This document shows, piece by piece, positions 34,259 through 46,684 of a stretch of DNA of 64,000 nucleotides. The notes under the pieces are model-generated. The model was not told where the DNA came from. It ran no database searches and was given only the letters and a program-made list of their open reading frames with translations. Within the stretch, counting starts at the first letter, position 1, and each line of letters opens with the position of its first letter. The translations under genes and the position numbers were made by a program. Source of the stretch: Epiperipatus broadwayi (lineage: Eukaryota; Onychophora; Udeonychophora; Euonychophora; Peripatidae); NCBI GenBank assembly GCA_028023455.1, contig JAQFVV010000020.1:8849092-8913091 (forward strand), given 5' to 3'.

Positions 34259-36096
34259 ATTTAACAAATTATTAAGAAATGATCTATACAATAGAATATA
34301 TTTAAGTTAATAGGCAAATGTATGATAAAATTACAATATATAATGATATATACAATAAAATAAGTTATTCAACTCCAAAGAATAGCGATCTAAATTTGAA
34401 GGATATAGCATTTTATATGGGTATACTATTTATACATCTAACTTAAAATTTTTCAAATGCTAAGATTCCATGAGATATTAATGATATTAAAAATATTCCC
34501 CTAACATTATTTACTACCAAGTAATTACTAATGGCAATTGCTTATATCTGAAATGAGATATATATCAAAATTCATCCACAAAATTATATGACCATGATGA
34601 CTGAACTGATTTTTCTCAATAGTCCATGGGCAAAGTTAATGATAATAAAAGTGCACAATGAGTAATTTATAGATTGCAGGTTTTGTTCATGATATTCCTG
34701 GAGGTATAGGTATGAGTTTAACATTCCTTGTTATTTCTTTTGAGTATATTGTATTTTTTATTGCCATATATCATGAAGCAGCATGCATGTCACATGATTC
34801 TTAGGGTGTGAATAATAACAGATGCATTTTAGAGCTGACTATTTTATACAAATTTTTAAAGCAATTTCTTGACGTTGATTGTACACTTATGAAATACAAA
34901 TAGGCATAGAGATAAAAAGTATGGGCTGGTATGAAAAAGATGTAATATTTGGATAATTTATGCACAAAACATATGCATGACTGAGATTTCGCTAAATTGG
35001 TCATTGAAAAACATTTTGGTTGGAATTGTAACTTATAATAAATGAAACAAAAATTTTAAATATGATTAAAGAGCACATGTTGTAAAACTTCGTTAGAATC
35101 TTAGTGACTTACAGAATTGACCATAGATGTCTGGTTGAATGTCATTATGTTTAAATCTTTAAAAGGTATGGATGTTATAGTGGTCTAAGAGATCAGCCAG
35201 TCAATGGCATGATTTATATAAAAATACTTAATGTAAGAAAGTGAAACAAATAATGGTATTGAAGTGAGGATCTCACTGATATGTCACAATATACATTTTG
35301 GCTCTATAGTAAGTTACAAAAGATTTGGAACATATCAAATTGAGTCCTCTTTTGCAGATGGAAAAGAATTTAATTTTGATTGAAAGAAGTGAAGATAAGA
35401 TCCAGATGGAAGGTTTTATTACAGATATAAGCTTACTGAAGGAATGTGAAATAGTCACATCTATGAGTTATAGTAGGCAAGTATTCTAGTAAGAATAGCA
35501 TTCACTATTTAAACTTTCACAATAGTATACAGCATTTTGGGGTAGAATGCTTTCATTTTTTTTATTGAATGTGTTCTTGATGATATTGTCCAAGTGATGG
35601 TTAAATTGCATTTTAGTCAAATAAATTGAAATGCCAAGAAAGGATGAAGAAAAATGGTAATTAACAGTCTGCAGACTGCTGCTGCATAGATGATTCACAC
35701 ATTTGTATTGTGAAACTAGGTGATATTTGGAATTCCTTCAAAATATTCAGAATGAAGGGAAATGTTTTGAAGATATCTAAAGATTAGTAGGAAATTATCA
35801 ATGAAGTATATGGTTTGAATAATAGTTTTGAGATGTAGAAGGAAATATTTTCAATTCATTGTTCAATTTACTTAGACTTGGTGAGCATTGGGGATTACCA
35901 TGATTATGTATGTAATATTAGGAACAGATGCATATAATTCTTCAGTTTAATTGATGATTTATTAGTAAAGATAATTCTGGATAGCAACCATCAGATTACT
36001 GTTTAGGCTGAAGTTTATGTATTCCAGTGAATAACTGTCTAGATAAAGTCACTTTGGCATTAACATAATCTGTAAGTTTGTTCTTTTCAGCAAACG
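34259..36096. other. Unclassified region with broken minus-strand frames
   Basis: Minus-strand frames at 35273-35458 and 35486-35698 and the sequence up to about 35900 have more balanced composition and look like a decayed coding element. A weak YFIDNFLLIF string near 35810-35840 could be a reverse-transcriptase catalytic block of Penelope type. I could not confirm this, and no gene is claimed. Confidence 0.35.
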
Positions 36097-36234
36097 AGAT
36101 TGATTTTTTTAGTCTTGCGTTGGTGATCGAGAGGTCAGCGCGACTGCCTTGCACTTGCAAGCAGTTTCCCAGGTTGCGGGTTTGTGTCCCAGCCGATGCT
36201 ATGACACTTAAAAAAAAAAGATTGATTCTTTTAG
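36097..36234 (+). mobile_element. tRNA-derived SINE with 16-bp target-site duplication
   Basis: The direct repeats 36097-36112 and 36219-36234 (AGATTGATTTTTTTAG, one mismatch) flank a ~106-bp body. The body begins TCTTGCGTTGGTGATCGAGA, a tRNA-like head. It continues with an anticodon-arm-like CTTGC/GCAAG hairpin and a GGGTTTGTGTCCC box B-like stretch, and ends in CCGATGCTATGACACTT followed by an A run. The tail matches the truncated copy at 27455-27486. It is a complete short SINE whose 3' end gives no clue about the partner LINE beyond the A-rich tail. Confidence 0.8.
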
Positions 36235-38227
36235 TAAAAGAATAGTTTGAGAGACATGGCGAGCTTTAACTGTATTGGCAGAATAAGTTCATTCAATGTT
36301 GTTAAATTTATTCTTACAAAGATTTTTTAATCAATATTCTCATAACCCTCTTTTTTAGATGTTCAATTATTTTTAAATTTTCCTACGGCTCCTATTTTTT
36401 TTAGATCTTTCTAATAACTTTTATAATTTTTATATCTGTGATTCAATTTGTTTTTTGCTTTATAATTTTCTCACTATATAAATAATATTTTTTTATTTAT
36501 TGTGCAATGAAACAATAAATATCGGTAAATATTATACGAAAAATAGATGCCAGTGTAATATGTGTTTCATAGCACTTGTGAGGTTTGAAAAGTTATATAT
36601 ATTACTTATAGGCTGTACAATGTAAATACTGAATTTCCCATATATATATCGCAGTTTTCTTTTTTAAAATCATATTTGCCTTTGATGCGCTCTACATTGA
36701 AAACGCATTAAAGTTCTATTTAATATTTTTCAATATTTTCTTTGATTATATGATATTATTCATTGCTTTTAATTTATCAAGTCATACATATTAATTTCAA
36801 ATCCTTAGATATATTGTGATCAAAATTCTTGCAGATATGCGATATGTCCCTAATGTCTTCGAACTGATATATATATATTTATTGAATTTTTATTTTAAAT
36901 AGTAAATTTTTATTTAGTTTTTTATTTATGGGGAAAATATGTTTCCGTGATTTAAAAACTAATCTAACATTAACTCCATGAGAAGAAAAGGGTTACAAAA
37001 ATTGGAGAACGGCAGACTTCATTCTCACGCTAGCAGACTGATTATCAGTATAAATCTTCAGCTAGATAGACGGCCTAAAGTTATCAAAGCGTTATTACAT
37101 ATTTAAAAAAACTATTACCTTATATAGAAAAGTATTTATTCACATAAATATTAGCATAAATTTTAGATAATAAGTATGTATAAGAATCACTGTAAATGTG
37201 CGCATAGAGTAATTTAATAAATCTGACACCTAATAATATTTCAATCGTTAATTAAGCTCTCACTAAAAATCTAATTGGATTGTTAGATCACTATTATCTA
37301 TTTTATATATACAATACTTCAAATAGAATTTATGAATCCTACATAATATCATGAATACAAATTACAATATATATATATAATGCTAAACATAGTTCATTGC
37401 CGTGATAGAAGTGACAGAATCGAGAGATCGTAGATCTCAGCCCGCCTCTATGATTTCCACTGCTTAAACATATAATCTTTAAATAACAAACCATTTGATT
37501 ACTTTTAATATATGTACTAAGCTAACATACATGAGTGCAATGATGTTTTTATCTGTGCATATCAAAAATAAGCTTACTTTAAAATTGAAATTAAACGTTA
37601 TTGATAATAATGCCTATTGTAGATTAGTGTGGTCATAGAATGGCAGTGCGATACGTTAAATGTTTCTGCGCGTCAACTCCCTTCTGAATAAAATTAAAAA
37701 AGTCTCAATTTAGTGAATTAAATAGGAAATGGAGATTAGCCTAGATTAAACCAGTAATAGAGTGACAGATTGAAGAGCTATAGGTTCCAGGAGCAGCCAG
37801 TTACTTCTGGTTCTCAACCACTACATAATCTTCTAACTAACTTTCAAATCCTGCTCATATTGCTACTTGATAACATAAATGTGATATGATCTGCTGAGAA
37901 ACTAATTAGTAGATAAATTGGTTCAGAAAAATTAAATAATTTTAGAACAGCATAATGGTTTCATGAAATTGAAATAAATGAATAAAAGATATTTGGGTTT
38001 TTTTTTTTTCCAGTTATGTGTTAGAATACTTGCATCTTGAAGTATATTGCATTTATAAAAATTTGAATTTCTTTATATTTTTTCAAATACACAAATTGGT
38101 TAATTTAAAACAATGTTTTGAAATGAATTTTTTCTCTTTCCAATTTTCCAGTGTTGTTTACCTGACTTATGGATCTAGATTTGGAATTGAATGACTAATC
38201 TTTAGATTCAAGAATATTGAAATTAAA
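36235..38227. other. AT-rich non-coding region
   Basis: No gene recognised. Two stretches, 37395-37465 and 37745-37835, share a GTGATAGAAGTGACAGA / GTAATAGAGTGACAGA-like order followed by GATCGTAG or GAGCTATAG. They may be relics of one tRNA-derived SINE family. Both are too decayed to fold with confidence. Confidence 0.5.
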
Positions 38228-38368
38228 GTAATGCTCAAACTAACTAGGCTATTTGACTGGAATGCTATCAAGTATTCATAAGTTTAAAGATTTCTGGTTC
38301 ACTTCCTACGTTAAAATGTTAATGGAAGCCCAACATCTTGAAAAAGAGAGAAGAAAAATACTTCTTAA
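38228..38368 (+). repeat. tRNA-derived SINE relic (second family)
   Basis: Same order as 28485-28597: TAAAGATTTCTGGTTCACTTCC, GTTAAAATGTTAATGGA, AACATCTTGAAAAAGAGAG and AATACT. The box B-like GGTTCACTTCC is present. Paired with the 28.5-kb copy it supports a real, old family. Confidence 0.5.
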
Positions 38369-38784
38369 AAGATTTATTTTATATTAACTTATATGCTATT
38401 ATTGTATTTGAAAAAAATATAAACTATGCTTAGATTATTCTAAAAGAATTTAATTAGTAAATAAAATGCCATCATTACAAATCTTAAAACAAACATGTTT
38501 TTTTAATTAAAATGCTAAAGGAGAATCTACAATGTATTACAATTAAGGTTTAATTATGAATATGTTAACTTTTTTAGATAGATTCTTGGTATATCAAGAA
38601 CTAATTATATTTATTGTCATATGACACAATTTTTTGTGTATAATCATTAGTCAAATTAAGTTATGGTCTAAATCAATGTTTCCTCTAATTTTTATTTACT
38701 ATAGTGCAAATTTTTGGTAGTTTGAGTTTTTTATTAAATTGAAATAATTTGTGGGCCATTTGATACTTACTTGCTTAATTGACT

Positions 38785-39000
38785 TTACAATCAATTACGT
38801 AATATATATGGGATTCAACCTCAGACTTTCACATGACCCTCAATTCTTCATGCCATCTCATATTTCTGACCCATCTGATCACACCACACATGTTGAAAAG
38901 ATAAATAATCACCATTATACATATTTTATGCTAAACCAGCAATCATCAATTGGTCCAGATTACCATCTCCACAAATATATACAATCAGTGCTCAGTTATT
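38785..39000 (-). repeat. Family A unit
   Basis: On the minus strand the unit shows the hammerhead relic at 38911-38955 and, about 90 bases further, GTGAAAGTCTGAGGTTGAATCCC. The box B here, GGTTGAATCC, is close to the tRNA consensus. The start side reads GCACTGATTGTATATATTTG, as in the 19.9 and 20.2 kb copies. The 107-aa plus-strand frame over this region is antisense noise. Confidence 0.7.
38911..38955 (-). ncRNA. Hammerhead ribozyme relic (family A)
   Basis: ACCAA, TTGATGA (first core base C changed to T), a stem II with TGCT/AGCA, then AAAA in place of GAAA, and TATAATGG. The base changes in both conserved blocks should inactivate it, but stem II pairing is kept. Confidence 0.55.
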
Positions 39001-39169
39001 TTGTAATAAAAATTATAAAGATTTTAAATTTTAATTTCGAAAAACTTTATTTGAATCCATATGCATATATGTAGTTATTACATTCAATAGAATGCTAAAA
39101 TTGTTTATAAAAATAAAGTGATTGCATGATTTAAAAAACTAATACATGAAGAATTATGCTACTGAATTA

Positions 39170-41111
39170 TAGTTGTCACATACAACATTACATCTTTTCT
39201 CTTCATCTTTATGATTTAACCATTCCCAATATACAGATCTAGATTTATGATGCTTCCATAACTTAGATGTGATTTTACTCTCATTAACATATTCAAATGA
39301 CTTTCTCCTAAACAATTTCTTTATTTATTTTTTATTAAATTCATCAAACTAAAACCCTCTTCATGATCAATTCTAGCTGTCAAAAAACATTCTGCCAAGA
39401 TGCAGTAATGTTGAAAGGTTCCAAACTGTTCATTTTCCAATGAAAATGATATCAATATCTGCAAAAGTAGTTATCAATTTACATTTGATTTTTTTATTTT
39501 TTATGGTGAATATAAAATCATTTTGTTGTCTTATTACAGATGATCTATCGTTTACAATGGTTTTATATTTTAAGCAAAAAGACTCAACCTCTGCAATGCT
39601 GTAATTTAAATCACTTTCAGGAAAGACTGTTAAGTCAAATGCTATCTATTCTTGTACTTCCTTTTTGGAAATCTTTCTTCCAAATAATTTATAAAGATTA
39701 ACATCGAACTTGCATCAAATTCAATATTGTTCTCCTGAGGTTTATCAAGAATAATCTTTATTTCATTGCTTCATGAAACATTAGTTTGTTTGAGATATTG
39801 TTCTCTAAATTTATTAATTTTTCATAAACAAATTGAAATGCATCAAGTGTAGATGACACTGTTGAAAAATTTTACCCAATGCAGCAAGTTCTTCTAAAAT
39901 TTTATTCAAAATTCCCACATTTGCTTGAAATTCAAGGTTTTCTCATTTCTTTAAACAAAACTTTGAAATGGGATCAGCCACATCTTTTTTAAAATATTCA
40001 ATCACAGAATCATAATTTCTAATTTATTGCTTTAAGTGCAAAATGTCTACATAACCATCTAATTTTATTTAAAGGTTTAAAAGTAATAGCTTCATTTTCA
40101 GAAGGTTTAGCAATGTGTTGAAATTTTTTTTTTGGTTGTACATCTGGAAAACAAAGTATAAATTGTTCTCATTACAGTTTCAATTTCTTTTACTAATTTA
40201 ACTTTTTTTCATGTATCTCAAATGCCCAAATCTTCACGATACACAACACAATGTTGTTGAATCGAATGTGATCTTTTTTAAAAAAATTTGCTGCTATATG
40301 GTTTATTTCCCCCAACATCACAGATGCATCATCAGAAGTAATCATAATCATTTTTTATAGATCAATATCATTGTTTGTATAAAATTCATCTATTGCTGAT
40401 ACAATTGAAGTTGTCTCATGAGTTTTCAACTAAATTATGCCACCAAAAATAGTTTTGCATGGGTTAGCATTTTTAAATAATGAATTTAAAATTAAGCATT
40501 TGGTAGTATTAATATCAGTACTTTCATCAACAGTTAGGGTGTTAATGTCAGCTCTGTTTATTTCCTCCATCATTTCTTTTTTTTACCGTGGAATTAATTA
40601 TTTCCAAAAATGTAAAGTCGGAATTGTTGCTATGCCAACTTTCCAGAATTTTTATATATTTTGCTATGTGTTCGTCAATATCTTGGATGGAAAATAAATA
40701 TTACTTTTAACTGCTAAAAATACATTATCAATTAAAATTTCAACTTCTTCAAGATTGCCTTTTGTTTCATTAAATAAAAGTAATATTCCTGTTGCCTGCA
40801 ATGAAGGATTTTCATTTTTTAATTTTTGTACGCTGTCCAAATGTGATTTTGCTGATTAAGTGATGTTTTAAAAAATCTAATTTCCAAGTATCATTTTACT
40901 TTTTCCCAGTTACAAAATGATTTTGTCTATGTCTATCATGACAGTAATTGCAAATTACACCACTTACCTCGTAGAACGTAAATATTTCTCGTAATGGAAT
41001 TCTTAATTTACTATTACTTTTTGGAGAATCTGTTGCTACAATTTCACTGAGCCATTTGATTTTAATTTCACTGGCTGTTTTCTTTCTCTTTAAACTTTTT
41101 GCCAAGGCCAT
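39170..41111 (-). pseudogene. Decayed hAT-superfamily transposase (KIAA1586/ZMYM-like)
   Basis: The minus strand encodes, in shifting frames, a recognisable order. An N-terminal segment (41111-40896, MALAKSLKRKK... with ICNYCHDRH, BED-like Cys/His) is followed by KLDFLKHHL near 40870. Next come MITSDDASVMLGE near 40330, FKPLNKIRWLCRHFALKAIN near 40050, and a C-terminal dimerisation-like block EEGFSLMNLIK, RNCLGESHLNMLMRVKSH near 39270-39360. These blocks match my memory of the hAT-derived KIAA1586-like family, where the SDGAS and RW..R motifs and the C-terminal RNC...LMRI block are conserved. Many stops and frameshifts show it is dead. The upstream palindrome at 41161-41365 probably holds its terminal inverted repeat. 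The other end is not identified. Confidence 0.7.
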
Positions 41112-41160
41112 AGCTAAAAATAAATCTAGTAAAAAAATAAATTTAACAATATAGTTTAAG

Positions 41161-41365
41161 TAATAGTTTTAACAAGGCTGTAACCATAGCAATGAGCGTC
41201 TGAAAAAATCGTCACTAGGGACCTCTGTAGGTCTTTAAAACACATGTGTTTTAAAGACCTACAGAGGTCCATGTGTTTTAAAGACCTACAGAGGTCCCTA
41301 GTGACGATTTTTTCAGACGCTCATTGCTAAGGTTACAGCCTTGTTAAAACTATTACTGAAATAAT
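41161..41365. repeat. Palindrome of hAT-like terminal repeats
   Basis: The left arm (41161-41246) and right arm (to about 41360) are almost perfect reverse complements. Each contains CAGAGGTCCCTAG (plus strand 41289-41301; minus strand 41215-41227), a sequence of the kind that starts hAT elements, followed inward by CAGACGCTCATTGCTA and GGTTACAGCC. The right arm has an extra tandem copy of ATGTGTTTTAAAGACCTACA. The left arm adjoins the hAT transposase relic at 39170-41111. It could also be the end of a separate foldback element. Confidence 0.7.
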
Positions 41366-42479
41366 AGTGAGCGTTTAATAAAATTTATAATTACAATATA
41401 GTTTAAATAATATAGGATATAAATATAAATTTATTATATATAGTAATAGTATAGTTTTATTTAACAAAAGTAACATACTTATAATGCTTAATGATAATAA
41501 TAAAAATAGATAAAATGAAAAGTTTACTATCATGAAACATATAAAAGTAGAGAAAAGCATCCATGTTAAATAAAAGTATGTAACATACTGGAGAATACTA
41601 TGCGTTTGGCACATCAATATCAGCAGATCATTCTAAGGTTAAGGGTCAGAGTAAACACATCTGTCTAATGTGGTCTGATCATCAATATATTAGTACAGAA
41701 AAAAAAAATCTTGAATTTTACTGTGTGCGAATGTATCTTCATTGTGCACTATTTTTTAAGCACTGTGCATGCATACTAGCACACACCTTAGAGGTAACAC
41801 TGGTGAAAATGCCGTGTTCACCTTCTAACATTGAATATATAAAATCCATCAATAATTCTATTTGTGAGACTCTATTTAAAATTGGAATAGTGAATTAAAA
41901 CTTAGAGCTGAAGGTTAACAAGATAGCCTGCATTATGGCAATGGTTATTATATTTCTTTGCTATGGTTACCAAAATTCCAATATCTTATATATTTGAATA
42001 TTATTTATATCTCAGAACCACTGAAAATACCTTGAATCATTAAAAAAATCCTAATCATTATCTGTTTCTAATTCAGTTCATTGGAAAATTAAGCTGCACA
42101 CTAATAGAAAACTGTACAGAGTTTTACACTTGAAGTTCCCTTCCATGTTTTTTCTGATTATTTAAACTTCACATATCAAAAGATTTTTATATCTAAATAA
42201 TAATTTGATTCTAGCATTAATAAAAGTTGTATAGGATCTTCAAAGTTAATAATTTGAACCAAATAGTATTTATTGATTGTAAAATAGTTTACATTTATAA
42301 AATTTATTACTACCAAAAATTATGCACTTTTACATTGTTAGAGAAGCTATATTTATTAATATTTATGTATGCTTAGTGCTTTCAAAGCTCCATGGCTTCA
42401 TATTCATAGCTGAGTGCAGTTTATAGTAATGAGGGCGAGTATTCTAATTTATGCTAATTGATTAGGTGCTGTGTTTTAG
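41366..42479. other. AT-rich non-coding region
   Basis: No gene or element recognised. The 76-aa frame at 41668-41898 (plus) is cysteine- and histidine-containing but matches nothing I know. Confidence 0.5.
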
Positions 42480-43500
42480 TATTTTGTTTACATTTTGTTT
42501 GGATTAGTTTGTCCATCTTTTTGAAATGGCAAAACAGGTGTCTTTTTTATTGATAGATTGAGTGTCATTATTTATGAAGTGTGCTTTTTTTATTTTACAT
42601 CTATGATCATTTCTCTTTCTGCACACCATTCTGGGGTTGGTGGGTTTGAATCTATAACCAGTGGTCTTTTCATGCTCCAAGAATGCTGATGTAGTCACTT
42701 TGTTATTCAGTGCCCTTTTATACATGTATGCTGGGATGCTCTATTTGTGATGGTTGTTTTTGTTTCCCCATAATACAAGGCTCTATACCTGGCCTGATGG
42801 CATTGTATTTGAATACCACTTGAGATATTGATTTGGGATCTAGTTTATCTTTTGAGTTTTTTATGAGTCTATTGATGTTGGCTGAAGTGCAGAAGCCAAC
42901 AGTAAATTCTTTTGATAGTGTTTGGACTAAATATTTGGCAATGTTAGGTATATATGGTATGGTTATTCATGGTTTATTATCTCTGATTCTAATTTGCTGA
43001 TTTATCTTCACCTGGAACCATGCTATTTTTTTGGTTATATTTCTATACTTATAGCCAACAGATATTAGTTCTTTGATGTACTTTAATATGTTATCTCTTT
43101 TATCTGTGTCACATTTGCATAAGTAATTATTTCTATGTAGAAATGCATTCAGTCCAGTATATTTATGTGCATTGGGTGCTATTGCACTCTGATGCATGTA
43201 TCCTCTAATTTCTAGTGGTTTAATGATCATGTGGTACATTAAACATGTATTTTCTTGTTATATGTCTAAGTCCAGGTATTTTAGATGGTGTTGATCATTC
43301 TACCATGTGGTATTAAGTATGAGTTTAGACAGCTGCGCAATTGTTTGGTGATGTTTATGATTGTGTTATTTTTGGCAGTGATAAATACATTGTCTACGTA
43401 TCTAAGATATGTCATTGTGTGGTTATTTGTTTGTATGTTTGGTATTACTGTTAGATATTTGTAAAATTGTTTCAAGACAATTTGATATAATTTAGCATAG
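42480..43500 (-). pseudogene. Penelope-like retroelement fragment (RT plus GIY-YIG)
   Basis: The minus strand encodes TYLRYVDNVFITAK (43475-43281), a Penelope-type reverse-transcriptase catalytic block (YxRYVDD with the second D changed to N). After it comes FLHRNNYLCKCDTDKRDNILKY, then around 42720-42830 YYGETKTTITNRASQHT, a GIY-YIG endonuclease core (Y-G..T...R...H). TTSAFLEHEKTTGYRFKPTN (42700-42620) follows, the usual downstream EH...TGH block. Frame changes separate the parts, so it is a dead copy. The lost catalytic Asp agrees with that. Penelope-like elements with GIY-YIG are widespread in invertebrates. Confidence 0.75.
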
Positions 43501-44084
43501 AGGTCAAGTTATGACTTGAAAGTTCAAAGCTGTAGATCAAAGCTCACTCTGTAATCCTGGTTGCTCAAACGTAACCAATAAATTGATTTTTTGTTTTTAC
43601 GAGTCTTCTTAAAATATTAGTTTTTATTTAGGCATTTCAAAAGATATCAATTCATCTTAAATCAGGTTAAAAATTAAAATATTCTGTTGCTTTTAATAAG
43701 ATCAAACTCACTTTTAGAAGCTTACTTATTCATCTTGTATGGTTTAATGCAACAATAAAATGGCAGTTTCTGGGTCCTACAGGTCCCAAGTCCAGCTGCC
43801 AACCCTAATTATCAAACTTCTTATAAACACCTGTGCCATGAACTATTTGTTTTTTTTTTATTTATTTAGTATAGTGAGTTTTCTTTTGTTTATGTTTATA
43901 ATTCAAAATTTGCAAAAACATTTTAATGTATGCATGATGAAAACGTTTTTTCATTTTTCTTTGATGATGTAGAATCAGCCAAGTGCACTTTCAATCTGAA
44001 TCATAGCTCCCATAGAAAAATAATGTGTACTGCTTGATTTATGGTGATACTTATGCATTTTTTTCTTTAGGTATTTAAATATTC
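43501..44084. other. Non-coding region between Penelope fragments
   Basis: Nothing is recognised. The 70-aa frame at 43760-43972 (plus) is hydrophobic, but its composition is that of AT-rich noise. Confidence 0.5.
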
Positions 44085-44840
44085 CACTTATTAGATATTT
44101 AACTGGACCCTGTTTTTGTACTTATTGATGTCATTTTTATTGTTGACAATGAACCACATCCTACTGATGATCTTTTTTTATTATCCCACTCTGTATACAT
44201 GAGTCTGTGGGTCTAAAATGTAGCCATGTTGTTGTTTATGGTCTCAAAATATAGACTTTTATTTGTTGTTTTAATGCACCTATATAAGTACAAGTGCTGC
44301 ACTAATCTAGTAGAGATATTAGCTTTGGATTTCCCATCATATACATCAGGGCAAGCTAGGTTTCTGGAGTTTGTGTACAATTTGTAATGCTTCTTCCTTT
44401 TTTAACTTATCATTGGTATTATCTATTAAGATTAAGGGTAGTAGGAAATTAGCTATGAAAATCTTTTTATTAGCTTATTAATTTAGGAATATAAGATATG
44501 CTAACCTATGGTTTAGTTTTGAGTTAGAATTTTACAAGTTGTCTTATACTTTTATGGAATTGTTTGACTACATTTTCCAAAATATTTTTGTTATAGCTGA
44601 CATTAGGTAGATCTTGAATGTAAGATACAATGCTCTTTTTTATGGCTGCTTCATATTTATAAAAGAGTCAGATTTTCTTTTGAGGAAACCTTTAATTAGC
44701 TTATGGGGAAAATGTATTTTAGATTAGTGAGGAATTGCACCCCTAAATTCTCATGGTTTTATAATCATTTTATAGTCCAACTTATATTTATTTCTCTGGA
44801 TTAACATATCCAAAATCATTAAGACATGTGATTTATTCTG
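44085..44840 (-). pseudogene. Penelope-like retroelement 3' fragment (minus strand)
   Basis: On the minus strand around 44370-44230 the translation gives CPDVYDGKSKANISTRLVQH, a GIY-YIG endonuclease core. It is followed by LYLYRCIKTTNKSLYFETINNN and THRLMYTEWDNKKRSS. Upstream (44660-44540) KKSIVSYIQDLPNVSYNKNI resembles the linker after a Penelope RT. Stops and frame shifts are frequent. It forms an inverted pair with the plus-strand fragment at 44880-45190. Confidence 0.65.
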
Positions 44841-44879
44841 ATATTTGATGATTGATGGTCCATGTTAAAGTAGATTCTT

Positions 44880-45190
44880 ATGCTAGCAACCCAGCATGCT
44901 CTGCTGTGTTCTATGGGGAATCTAAAGCTAATATTTTTACTAGTTAGTGCAGCACAAATACTTAAATAGGTGTGCTAAAAGTAATCCTGAATACAAGTTC
45001 ATATTTTGGCACTATGAACAGCAACAGGGTCATATTTTTAACCTACTGACTATCAATATCATGTGTGTAGAACAGGATAATAGAAAAAGAAAAATCAGAA
45101 AGGAGTGGTACATTGCCTGCAATAAAAATGTCATCAACAAGAGCAAAAACAAGTCCAATTATCCAATAATTGGAATATTTAAATAACTAA
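44880..45190 (+). pseudogene. Penelope-like GIY-YIG C-terminus (plus strand)
   Basis: The sequence begins with a degraded YGESKANIFT core near 44910. It continues as an open frame (44947-45183) with QHKYLNRCAKSNPEYK, HYEQQQGHIFN, VEQDNRKRKIRKEWYIACNK and VINKSKNK. The R-K-I-R-E block and the preceding H...GH are the usual C-terminal landmarks of Penelope GIY-YIG domains. It is homologous to the minus-strand copy at 44085-44370. The RT is absent on this side. Confidence 0.6.
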
Positions 45191-45814
45191 TTTGAATAAA
45201 ATGCATACATTATCATCTAACTATATAAAACCAAACAACATTATTTTTTATGAAGGAGCTATAATTATGGTGAACTTCATCAAAAGTGCACTCATTTGAT
45301 TTTATACCATCAAAGAAAAAATAAAAAAAGCTTTTTTGTTATGCAGACATTAAAACGTTTTTGCAAATTTTATTTGGTATATTATATTAAAGCATTTGAA
45401 CTGTATGCATATTTTATCTATATCATCAATATCATTTTCAGTCATTTCCATTCAACTATAAAAACAAGATCTCTCCAAGTTTAATTTCATTTTTTTCATG
45501 TATACATTTTTCTTCCACATTTATACAACATTTTTTTAAAACTTATTTGTTTATATTATACATGATGTTTTTTAGATCTCATTATAGTTTTTTGGCATTC
45601 AAAACTAAAAACTTCAGTTATTTATATATTGGTTATAATTTATTAAAATACAACTAGTCCAGATTAGCTCAATTTTAATTATTTAATGTTTTCATCAATA
45701 ATATCCATTTAATCTCATCCAAATATTTTTACTTTTGATTTATTATTTAGTCCTAACCTAAATATACTATGCTGATTATTAATATGACAGAAAAATAATT
45801 ATTTAAGTTATAAT
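45191..45814. other. AT-rich non-coding region
   Basis: Nothing recognisable is present between the Penelope fragment and the LINE relic. Confidence 0.6.
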
Positions 45815-46525
45815 GGTCAAAAATTAATGGAGAAATATAGAAAATAATATCTGGAAGTAAATGTACCAAATAAGGACAATGCGGTATAATACTGGAAAGT
45901 GGACAACAAATTGGAAAATATAAAGAATATAAATATCTATGCATGAAGATCATATACAAGAAAACAACATATAAAACTATAAAAAAATGTGGGATAGAAA
46001 GACTCTAGAAATGATGAATGGGACTTATGGTATGACAATATATCAAAAACAATAATTGATAAATGTAAAACACAATAGAGGTAAGAAGTATCATTACATA
46101 TGGAAGTGTGGTTTGACAGTTGAAGTACAAGAAGGGAAATAGATGATAAAGGGTTACTGGTAAAGATCTTTAAGAAAATTGAGGATAGAAAAGATAAGCA
46201 ATAAAAAAATTTGAAAAGTGATGAATACATTTTAGTAAATTAAATGAGAACAAGATAATTGAAGTGATATAAATATGTATAGATGTTTCAGAAAAAAATA
46301 CCAAAACAAATATTCAACTGAAACTAAAAGAAAAGAGAAAAATAGAATATCCATAACATAATTAGAGGAAATGATATATCAAAAAATTAGGAAGTAAAAA
46401 TTGAAAAAAAACAAAAACACTTATGGACAGATAGAAAAGGTAAGCATTTCGGAATAGGAAGGTGTAGAGCAGCTCTGAAACATTATTTGCAAATTGCAAA
46501 AATAATTCCACAAGCCCACAATAAA
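45815..46525 (+). pseudogene. Old LINE reverse-transcriptase fragment
   Basis: In shifting plus-strand frames I see GQCGIILESGQQIGKYKEYKYL (45876-45940), the segment before the RT thumb. SIITYGSVV-QLKYKK (46090-46135) corresponds to the TYGSE-W block. RSLRKLRIEKISN with KVMNTF (46165-46230) corresponds to the RRS.R-SR-D-IRN block, and GIGRCRAAL at 46455-46480 is near the end. This lineage differs from the 16.3 and 33.4 kb copies in its C-terminal blocks. It is strongly decayed. Confidence 0.55.
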
Positions 46526-46684
46526 AAATTACTCAGATAACTTATGTACTTTTTTTGGTTCTATTTTAATCAACACTATATTTTCATAAAACTGCTATAG
46601 CACATTTAGAGCGATAGAAACATCCAATATACCTCCCCCTCTTTTCTTCCAAAACGTAAGCTTGTGGTTAAGATCTATAAAAGT

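Noticed and set aside
38751-39074. 107-aa plus-strand frame
   Set aside because: It is antisense to a family A repeat; similar frames at 10395-10607 and 19771-20013 come from the same repeat.
45753-46230. 68- and 97-aa minus-strand frames rich in F, L, S and Y
   Set aside because: The plus strand carries the LINE reverse-transcriptase motifs, so these are antisense shadows.
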